Shown piece after piece: positions 55,797 through 64,000 of a stretch of 64,000 nt of DNA. How positions within the stretch are numbered: the stretch's first letter is position 1; every line of letters begins with the position of its first letter. The translations under genes were made by a program, and so were the position numbers. The stretch covers positions 62,001-126,000 of the forward strand of contig JASWJB010000037.1 in the NCBI GenBank assembly GCA_032433595.1, read 5' to 3'. The notes under the pieces are model-generated. The model was given only the letters and a program-made list of their open reading frames with translations, was not told where the DNA came from and did not search any database. This DNA is from Conoideocrella luteorostrata. Taxonomy: Eukaryota; Ascomycota; Sordariomycetes; Hypocreales; Clavicipitaceae.

Positions 55797-57239
55797 TGTG
55801 AAAAACAAAATAAATAGAATTTTTTTTTAAAAGGCAACCGACTCTTAACACGTCTGAACTGCCCGCGGTGACAGCCGCCGTGGGTTGCATCTCGAATATA
55901 TATACACACACCGGCGAGAACCATCGTCACTGCCTCCGCATCTCTAGAACCATGCTATCAAGCTGACGTACCTAGCCCAGAGCTTCGGGTACGCTTTTCA
56001 CGCTCAGGCATCACTGCTGCCACACTCTCTACCCCAGTGTCGATGCCCGGTTACGCAACGGTCTTTATGTTTACCCCACAGAGGCAACGTAGCAAATGGC
56101 AGGACACGCATCGAAGTTGCACGCCCAGACAGGGCGGAATACCATTGAACTCCACAGCCTGACACTGACCACCGTGCTGGCAGGGTCTTGTTGTGTTGTC
56201 GAATACATACCCTCTAACCCGCCGTAATACGACTCTGAAATGCCGGGTCGACGCGGAATAAGGGACGCAAGTGGATTTGGGGACGCCACCCGAACCTGTA
56301 ACTTCCCAATCTGGGATGCAGATCCATCCGTACCAGAGCACTTTTGAACGTGTAGGCTCGTACAGCCTCAAAGAGGGCCGTGTACAACCATTTGCCCGTG
56401 GGGATCATCTGTGCTGTGGAGCTGCAGACATTGATTACAGAAGTTCTCCCCTCCCGCTATCGGGGAAGAAACGAGGACGTAGGTTAAATTGTATGGAGCC
56501 AAGAGGGCCGTACTATGCCTTTTCTTTCTTTCTTTCTTTCTTAAAATTTTTTTTGTTAAACAAAAAGAGAGGATCACAAGAGTTGAAAAATGCAAAAGAG
56601 AGTGGAAACAATTCCCAATTCAGATACGCTTAATCCAAGTTGTAATAGCCGTACGCCGAGTGCTGGGCCGTCCCGCTTCCTCGCTTTTGGACCAGAACAC
56701 AGCAGGCAGACTTACAACAATACTTTGTCTGGTACGGCTGCGGAAACTCAAGTACAGGCCCCCTCCCCCCCGGCTCACTGCCATGATGATCTTACGACAT
56801 GGCAGCAGTGAGGTTTTTTTTTGGTCCGCAGCGGAGTCAGCATGCGCCTAGCCCTGCTTCCCCATGAATAAGCACTCATGGCTGAGTAAATCCGTCTATC
56901 GCGGCGCTATCGTGAAAATCGAGGCAGCAACACACATGCATCATGGATTTAGAGTAACAACTACAATAGGCTTGATCGGCGGAACCCGCTGAACTAATTC
57001 AATTTCATTTCGGCGCGGAAGTGCATATCAGTCACTATAACTAGTGTGCAACGGAATCCATCGAGGTGCCCCGAAGCATGCTATGAATCCCGAGAATTGA
57101 GGAATGCGATGAATGATTCACGCATGCATAACTGCACTTCACGCACCAGTCAATCTGCCAGTATGCGAAGTTATTCACCGATGTGCCATATCTTTATGAA
57201 TCGCGAACGGCACAGCACAGCACAGCATGCGCCTGCTTT
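55797..57239. other. 1.4-kb intergenic region
   Basis: Promoter of the S28 peptidase and 3' flank of the ACC deaminase gene. Holds a TTTC microsatellite at 56519-56541 and no gene I recognise. Confidence 0.5.
56519..56541 (+). repeat. TTTC microsatellite
   Basis: Five to six tandem CTTT units, followed by an A/T run. Confidence 0.8.
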
Positions 57240-58333
57240 TTACAACCCGATTTCCGAGTAAGCATTCAGAGCTAATTGTCCGCCGAGATGAGCATACAAA
57301 ACATTCCCAGACGCAATTTCGCCAGACTTGATCAAGCCAATCATGCCGGCCAAGCTCTTCCCTTCATAGACCGGATCAGTAATGAACGCCTCCGTTCTGG
57401 CGCCAAACCTCATAGCGTCGATGGTTGCCTCGTCCGGGATGCCGTAAATCTTGGCGTTGTAGGCGCTGTTGAGGTTCACGTCGTCTTCCCTGATGTCATC
57501 CTCCGACAGGCCGATCTTGACGCCGGTGAACCTGGCAATGCGAAGGACCTGATCAAACGTCTCCTGTGGCTTGCCTGAGGCGTCGATACCGATGATGCTG
57601 CGCGCAGGAGAGCCCTTCTTCTGCGCGAGCTTGAATCCCGCAATCATACCAGCAAGCGTGGAGCCCGTGACAGCACACACGATGACGGTGTCGAAAAACA
57701 CACCCATGGCCTTCTCCTGTGCCTCTACTTCGAACGCCCATCGGGCGAAGCCCAGGCCACCAAGAGGGTGGTCAGACGCACCCGCTGGGATGTAGTAAGG
57801 CTTCCCGCCTCTGGCTTCAATGTCGCTTGTCAAACGGGCCAACGTGGTTTTGTGCTCGATGCCAAAGGTAGAGGGATCGAGTCGTACATCTGCGCCCATC
57901 AGCCGGGAGAGCTGGATGTTGCCTACTTTCTCATATCCTGCATCCTGCCAGTCCACCCAATGCTCTTGGACGGTGGCGGCTTGCAGGCCCAGCCTGGCTG
58001 CCACAGCAGACACTTGGCGGGTATGGTTTGACTGCACCCCCCCGATGGATACGAGGGTATCGCAGCCCTGGGACAATGCCTCGGAGGCGAGATATCTGTT
58101 TCGTTCGACGATTAGCTTCGTCTACGGCTGAACACGTGGCCATACTCTAGCTTGCGGGTCTTGTTTCCCCCATATGCCAGCCCAGAGTTGCAATCTTCTC
58201 GCTTCGCATAAATTTTGACCTTGTCTCCCAGCTCGTGGGACATTCGGGGCAAATGCTGAATGGGTGAGAGACCAAAAAGAAAGGACTCTCGGGGTATGCT
58301 GGCAAAGGGCTCGGGGAGGGTGATGTTGGCCAT
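57240..58333 (-). CDS. acdS: 1-aminocyclopropane-1-carboxylate deaminase
   Basis: PLP enzyme that turns ACC, the precursor of plant ethylene, into 2-oxobutyrate and ammonia; cytosolic. Exons 58333-58146 and 58095-57240 flank a 50-bp intron (GTATGG donor, GCTAAT branch, ACAG acceptor). The splice rebuilds [16 protein letters not shown] and the product has 347 residues. The PLP lysine is Lys58 in [56 protein letters not shown] and [12 protein letters not shown] are characteristic, and [11 protein letters not shown] binds the PLP phosphate. The blocks favour true ACC deaminase over D-cysteine desulfhydrase, but that enzyme shares the fold and residue-level assay evidence is absent. The gene fits a plant- or rhizosphere-associated fungus. 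It lies upstream-to-tail with the sterol reductase gene on the same strand. Confidence 0.9.
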
Positions 58334-58693
58334 GATGCGTGTAATCGGAAGCTCGGTGAATAACTACGAGCCGGAGTGGAAAAATTAAAAAATAGACCAA
58401 AAGAGGTCTTAATCGCAGATAGGGATTATACTACCTTATGAACATCAGACGTTCGTCCCTATCTTGGGTACGCTTAATTGCCTCTGGGGGTGGAGCTTGG
58501 GATTTACTGGCGGCTCAAGTCCGCCGGTGGTGGAGCCTGCATGTTCCGAAGGCGGATCGAATGCTAACACGAGATGCATAGATGCTGGGGGGGGGGGGAA
58601 GATGTTGACTAAATAGCAGCGTCTGGCTTCTAGAACCGGGAAACCTAGTAAATTGCACATCTTTGGTCTTAATAATTGTACTCCGTACCTATG
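58334..58693. other. Short intergenic region
   Basis: Promoter of the ACC deaminase gene and 3' end of the sterol reductase gene. Contains a G run of about 11 at 58588 and a TACTCCGTA half-palindrome at 58679. Confidence 0.6.
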
Positions 58694-60294
58694 CTAGTAT
58701 ACCCCAGGCACGATTCTCCACTTGACCTGTTTCTTGTATTCCTCCCAATCTTCGCCGTACTTCTCGCCGCACGCAACGTCGTCTCTTCGCTCGCGATGGA
58801 TAAGTAAAGTGGCAAAATAGACGGCGTAGAAATATGTAAAGAGCATGCCCCAGCCTCTTGCTGCTTCTTGGGTCACCTCTCGCCCGTCTAGCATTGTGAA
58901 GCTTCCGACACTGGCCACAACGCTTCCTGCAGGGAGGATCGCATATCCTGCTATTCCTGTGGGAAGGCTGAACGGTGATGCCTGCAGCCAGTCGCCGAAA
59001 TAGTTGATATGGCGAGCCATCCCCCACCATCCGGACGTGAGAAGTCTGGTGCCTCGCTTTGTTTGGATGTACGACATGCGCGCCACGCTGGGGTCATCTG
59101 GTGATTTGCGAAACACTGATTTCTGGTTGTTTGCCGAGCGGAAAATGTACAACCCAATGGCAAAAACTAGTGCGACGGCGCTGGTTCCTGCTAAGCCGAG
59201 CTGAACAGGATACACCGAGAGGTAGCGGCACTGAGTGGAATACAGGAAGGGAACCCAAGCGATGTCGCCAAACGTAAGCATAAAGCCTAGGCCGTCGGTG
59301 GTGATGTCCATCATTCCAAGAATCCCGGCTTCTGCATACTGGCCCTCGAGCACGTAGTACATTTGCACGGCTGTGACAAAGAGGATGCTGTCGGACAAGG
59401 AGCCGTAGTTGCAATATTGCTTGGCAACGAAGGCCAGATCGATAAGGGCCCATCCGGTGAGCCCGGGGCGCATCTCAAGCCAAGCTTTAATATCGACCTC
59501 GCCGACGAAGGGCACCTCAATGCGCGGATTCAGCTCGCGACCAATGTAGAAATCGTAGATCAAGTTCCCGGTGTGCCCTCCCTTGGCTAGTTCTCGCATA
59601 TCATCGTTTCCAGGCTTCACTGTGAAGCTTTTCACGTAAACACACAGTGAGATGACGTATGCGATGAGAATATTGGCAGTGAGCAGCTGCAGGTAGTTCT
59701 CGTCGATGAATGTCCATAACACGAAGTCTGCCCCGTAGATGTAGGTTCCCACGGCACACGGTATGAGCTGAACGAGGGTGGAAGAGAATGCTGCAGTATC
59801 CCAAATTTTTGTTTAGCAATCACTGCCAAGAAGCTCGGAAGCACAAAGCGTAACGACTTACCATTGAACCGATATTTAAGGGGACGACCAGACTGGCGCA
59901 GTTTTGTGCCGTACATCACTGATGCAGGGAGCACTCTATATAAGACCAAACTGAGCATGTAATATGCCAGCACCCAACCCGTCACTTCCCAGCTGGCAAA
60001 GCCGCGAATGCCACCATCCGGCCAAGGGATCTCCGACTTGAGAGTCGTCCAGGACAGAGAGCGGAAATTGAGAAGTGCCGGAGAAGGGCAGCCTGACCGA
60101 TCATTACAAGCGAAGAAAAGTGCGTACAAGAGAGCGGGTAGGCCTAAAACAATAGCGGTAGCTCCTAGTCTTGAGATGAAATCGCGAGGTTAGTGAAAGA
60201 GCAGCGAGTTGAGCGCGAAAAGGGGTGAACAGGAGTAAGAAACGTACGGGCCTCCGAACTCATATTTTGGCTTCGAGTTAAGATTGACGGTCAT
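58694..60294 (-). CDS. ERG24: C-14 sterol reductase (ERG24/ERG4 family)
   Basis: Endoplasmic-reticulum membrane enzyme of ergosterol synthesis that reduces the C14-C15 double bond with NADPH. Exons 60294-60248, 60169-59862 and 59790-58694, with introns of 78 and 71 bp, give 483 residues, typical of the family. Several hydrophobic helices are present. Signatures: YRFNGKSLR/YRFN-AFSST around the second splice, GNLIYDFYIGRELNPR, WKALIDL-type stretch GWALIDLAFVAKQY, DITTDGLGFMLTFGDIAWVPFLYS, LLTSGWWGMARHINYFGDW, and the C-terminal KKQVKWRIVPGVY. GWW...RHxNYxGD and the Y-terminal end define the ERG4/ERG24 group. The LNPR and FGD features favour C-14 over C-24(28) reductase, though ERG4 cannot be fully excluded. 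Fungi often have more than one ERG24, so this may be a paralogue. Confidence 0.88.
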
Positions 60295-61953
60295 GGTTTT
60301 AGTCTTTTAAGCCTCAATGCATTAAGATAAAATCAGGATTGATAAAACGTTGGCGGTCATTGGACAATTTAATAGGAAATCAGTGATATTTCGAACTGAC
60401 GTACGCGTAAGTTTGTGTCTGGTCTGTCCGTCCGTTTGTCCTTAGACCCACACCTTAATCTCAGGCCATCCGGAGAACCAGCATCCGAAATCACAACGGA
60501 CTTGGCCAGAACAGGAAAGCGGGAAAAAAGGGCTTCGGAAAAAAAAAAAACAAGTGAGAATGACATGCTCGTGACAATGTTGGATATTTGGGAGGACACA
60601 ATGAACTCGAAAGTCATTGAATCGAATGCTGCCAGACATACAGCTAATGTCTTAGAATGACAATGCAAGAACTTGTACTCCGTAGCTCGAGCTCAAACTG
60701 AGGAATATGCTCATGAGTCCTCGTACGGCTCTTGCTCGACAGTGATTTTGATCATGGAAGTACCAAAACTATATCCGCACAGATAGATCATATGGTGAAA
60801 AAAACAATCCTCTTTACTTTATAGTCGTGCATCATCGGAGGGAAACAGACTAGCGACGCAGACTTCTCAGCACCGGTGTTTATGGACAGCCGGTGGTAAG
60901 CAAATTAAGCACCTCATCCCACTCTTGTCTTAAGGGCATGGGGTGGACTTACTGAGGTAGGGGGGTCTGCGCTTTCTGAGTGGTGTCAAGTAAAAGAGAA
61001 AAATAAACTAAAATAAGACCAAGACTAATAAAAATAAATAACAGTGAAGAATCCAGGTTCTACGTTGGTATGTTTGCTGCCAGTTCGAACAAGTCTGCGA
61101 CATTGTAAGGATGTGAGGTGAGACACGCTACTCAATGCTCTCAACACCAATTAAGCCCTCGAAAAATCATGTCAAAACATCTATGTTACCATTCTGGCAC
61201 CTGCGCCAATAGGTATGAGCACTCCATGCACGAGTCACGACAAAGTGTGCCCATCCTTACCCACATCCTCTCCAGAATTGTCAGGCTCATGCCCAGTGTG
61301 ATTGCCGAAAATTGCAAACTTTACGACCAAGTCATGGGAAGTCGTCCCAATAGGCACCATATAAATAGAGACTAGTGATTATGTAGCATGAATAACGATA
61401 CTTCATTCGCATTCCTGTTGGAATCTGGAGACGTCAATACGAATCCTGTTGGCAGAAGTTGGTCAATAAGCCCTGCAAAATCGTCTAGCAAGGGGCTACA
61501 ATTTACGAGCTCTGAAGCACAGTCTGCAGAACAGGTTGTCGATGCTATATTGCCTTCTTTGGAGGTAATTTCCACGCTTCTTGTTACTTGAGACAACAGC
61601 CCATGCTAACCTCCACCCGCTCAACGTTCGCATCGTGGAACCAAGAAAGAGCTTGGACAGCTGTGAAGACTGCGCAAACTGGTGTTTTCAGGGACCATAG
61701 CACTAGAGCAGTCCTAAGGCTCGAGTGGATAATCATGCAAGTTACTTGGCAATATTTCCATTCCCACATGGCAGAGTGCCAGAATCTACGGAGTGGCATG
61801 TTGGCAGTTCAAAAGACGCCGCGCACATTGTACAATATTGTCTTGAGTGCTATCCAAGTTTGCCAAAGGACCAGCAGGCTTCTTGGGTGTGCGCTAATAC
61901 ATCCGCACAATTGTCAGTAATGCAACATCCGCGGGAGACGCTATGTGGTCTCA

Positions 61954-61982
61954 GATTGCCGGATTGCCGGATTGCCGGATTG
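61954..61982 (+). repeat. 8-bp tandem repeat GATTGCCG x3.6
   Basis: Three perfect GATTGCCG units and a partial fourth, in intergenic DNA. Confidence 0.85.
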
Positions 61983-62010
61983 TCAAGGATGGCGGGAAAC
62001 TATTATGTTC

Positions 62011-62026
62011 TACGGAATACTCCGTA
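62011..62026. repeat. Near-perfect palindrome TACGGAATACTCCGTA
   Basis: One base different from the perfect 16-bp palindrome at 41295. A 14-bp version, CGGAGTACTCCGTA, lies at 62201-62214. Confidence 0.85.
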
Positions 62027-62945
62027 CGTTTAATGTGACTGAAACGAGCGAGCCAGTGGGAGTTAAGACTGGCCAACAAGCAACGTGCCCATCTCATATT
62101 TGGACTATGGAGTACGAAGCAGCAGATGGCTAGCGCTGCCCATCCCGGAAGCAAATACCAAAGACAGTTAATCAATCTTTCCATCGAGGTGTATTCTTGG
62201 CGGAGTACTCCGTACATACTGGCATTGAAAACAAGTTGCATGAGGGATGCAAGGGTGGTATTGGTTGGGCAACCAACACGGCCGCGCTATTCGGACTTCG
62301 CCCGGGACTGTTAGCGCCACCGAGAGCAGAAAAAGAAAAGAGGCTGGTCGCTAGTGAGGTATTTCCACCCATCAGATAAGATAAGATCTGGGTCCTCCCC
62401 TTGAAGCATGGATCTAAAGCCTTCTCGTGCAAAATATCTTGTCACGAGGTGCGTCTGACAAAGCCACAGGTTGGCCCAAGTGGTTCAGTATGAGCAGGTC
62501 AGACTAATATCGTCCATCCTTGTATCTGATCTGAGGCATTTTACGTGCCTTCTCCCGAGCGATCTGCTCTTGTTACAAGTGCTGGGCCGCACAGTAGTTA
62601 GATCAGGATTTTTCGCGACCGATGACAGAGCGCGTGCCAAGGATTCGCCGAGTCGGGTTCGCCATTTAGCTCGCGCCAAGTACAGATCCTTGGGACTTTT
62701 AGACCTTCTAGACCCAGGGGAGGAACCCCAGCGTTGCAAAAAAAATTGATTAGCCTTCAATATGGAGACATGTTCATCGTGCCGGCTGTACTACACGAGA
62801 GCGGGAACATCCACTACCCAGTCAGACAGGCTTCATATAAGTGAGTGTCTGCAGCTCCCCAAACCCTGCTGCCGACCTCAGACATCATCCATTCCCAGAA
62901 AGAGCAGTCCGTCCAGCAATCCAATTCGTGTTGACCTACGCCAAA

Positions 62946-64000
62946 ATGATGTTCCTACCCAAAATCTTTGCCCGCGAAGGCGACGATGACCCTGTGTCCA
63001 AAGCCGTCCTGGGGCCTGCAGGACGAGAGGCGCCAGTTATCAGCAAGACTGGTGCCGCCGTTGCCGCCGCCAACGTCCACACACGCGATTACGACGACTC
63101 CTCGTCTGAGGAGGAGCAAGACGGCGTCAAGAAGATTGAGGCTACCGTTAAAGTATGGAGTAGCTTGCACATCTACCTAGCATACATATTGTTAGTTCCC
63201 ACCCAAGGAAGAGTGGGAGGGAGCGCTGTTTTATGTGGCTAACACGCATTCTTTGCCAGCATTTGGATCATCTACTTTGCGGATTCTATGCACTCTAGCA
63301 TGGCATTTTCACTCACGCCCTATGTCACCAGCTCATTCGCACAGCACGGTCTCACAGCAACCACCGGCGTCTTTGCGCAGCTGATTGGAGCCCTGATCAA
63401 GCTGCCTCTAGCTAAAATATTGGACATCTGGGGTCGACCGCAGGGTTTTGCCCTTACTGTCTTCTTTATGGTCGTCGGGTTGATCATGATGGCTGCTTGT
63501 CAAAACGTACAGACGTATGCTGCGGCACAGGTTTTTTACTGGATCGGGTGAGTTTTGACGCATTGCTCTTGTTGTTGCTGTCGGGGGGAAGGGGCAGTAT
63601 GATAAATGCAACCTAACACACAAGACTAGCTTCAACGGCGTCGGCTATAGCTTGCAAGTCTTCATCGCCGATACCTCAGAGCTTAAGAACCGAGCCTTCG
63701 CATTCGCGTTCATTAACTCTCCCTTCATCATCACAGCCTGGACCAGTGGTCCTGCGGCAGAGGCTTTCCTCGCCAATGGCGGCCTGCAGGGTTGGAGGTG
63801 GGCTTTTGGCACGTTCTGCATCGTGGTTCCTGTCGTCACGGCTCCCATCTTCGCCTTGTTCTTATGGAACAATCGCAAAGCTAAGAGAATGGGAGTCCTG
63901 GCGCCTAAAGAACCCAGTGGGCGGAACGCCTTCCAGTCCATTAAGCATTATTGCGTCGAATTCGATGTTATTGGATTGCTGCTCGCTGCGGCCGGAATGG
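62946..64000 (+). CDS. Siderophore-iron transporter, MFS (5' part, runs off the window)
   Basis: Plasma-membrane proton symporter of the SIT/Mir group that takes up ferric siderophores. Exons seen: 62946-63190, 63260-63547 and 63630 to beyond the window; introns of 69 and 82 bp have proper GT-AG sites. The ATG at 62946 is used because the longer frame starts with GTG. A cytosolic N-terminus rich in Asp/Glu/Ser (~75 residues) precedes helix 1 (LAYIFIWIIYFADSM), whose IYFxDSM signature is typical of the siderophore group. Helix 2 with KLPLAKILDIWGRPQGF (the loop 2-3 MFS motif), GFNGVGYSLQVFIADTSELKNR and FINSPFIITAW follow in exon 3. The C-terminal half is outside the window, so intactness is unknown. 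The substrate is inferred from the family. Confidence 0.88.

Larger units (their letters stand above)
60295..62945. other. 2.65-kb divergent intergenic region
   Basis: Lies between the sterol reductase (minus) and the siderophore-type transporter (plus). It contains palindrome copies at 60676, 62011 and 62201 and an 8-bp tandem repeat at 61954-61982. No gene is supported; all frames are short and without motifs. Confidence 0.55.

Noticed and set aside
56980..57000. CCCGCTGAACT, a string also found near the 5' end of fungal 28S rRNA
   Set aside because: The match is only about 11 bp and the neighbouring bases do not fit rRNA.
1..64000. tRNA genes and CRISPR arrays
   Set aside because: I looked for T-loop-like GGTTCGAATCC patterns with matching stems and for regularly spaced direct repeats and found none. 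A short tRNA could still escape a reading by eye.

Overview
The window comes from a filamentous ascomycete, most probably a Sordariomycete of hypocrealean type. The reasons are short (50-85 bp) GT-AG introns with CTRAC-type branch sites, a full set of fungal families (NST1, RHO2, TMA20, mitochondrial mL40, a C-14 sterol reductase, a Zn2Cys6 regulator, an S28 peptidase, a siderophore-type MFS transporter), and nonsense mutations concentrated at tryptophan codons in degraded genes, as repeat-induced point mutation (RIP) would produce. The species cannot be named from the sequence alone.

Layout. 1-6.2 kb: an MFS-transporter remnant, an unknown basic protein, an intact indoleamine 2,3-dioxygenase, and a convergent alpha/beta hydrolase broken by what looks like a one-base frameshift. 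6.2-23.8 kb: a gene-poor accessory block. It holds LTR-like fragments, two copies of a ~403-bp element each with a perfect 4-bp target duplication, a Rho/Cdc42-like GTPase remnant, a degraded kinase-ankyrin gene, and, head to head with that gene, a degraded HeLo-like/pseudokinase gene. About 6 kb with no recognisable gene follows. 23.8-31.3 kb: RRM protein, Zn2Cys6 regulator (one-base frameshift near its C-terminus), ADP-ribosylglycohydrolase and a three-exon SDR. 31.3-35.4 kb: a small palindromic repeat and a RIP-like transketolase/dihydroxyacetone-synthase pseudogene. 35.4-55.8 kb: core genes, including an unknown gene with an acidic tail, mL40, RHO2 (with a 6-nt microexon), NST1, a Cys-rich single-pass membrane protein, a tiny I78-type inhibitor, TMA20, a nucleotidyltransferase-like protein and an S28 peptidase. 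57.2-64 kb: ACC deaminase, C-14 sterol reductase, and the 5' part of a siderophore-type transporter running off the window.

How the parts relate. The intact genes are mostly unrelated housekeeping functions. The coherent accessory system is the divergent pair at 11.6-17.7 kb: a predicted HeLo-like/pseudokinase protein and a kinase-ankyrin protein, 364 bp apart between start codons, with a GTPase remnant next to them. This resembles, in outline, the effector/sensor gene pairs of fungal allorecognition. Here both partners are decayed by stops, frameshifts and a transposon-like insertion. A palindrome, TACGGAGTACTCCGTA, and its half sites recur in intergenic DNA from 40 to 62 kb.
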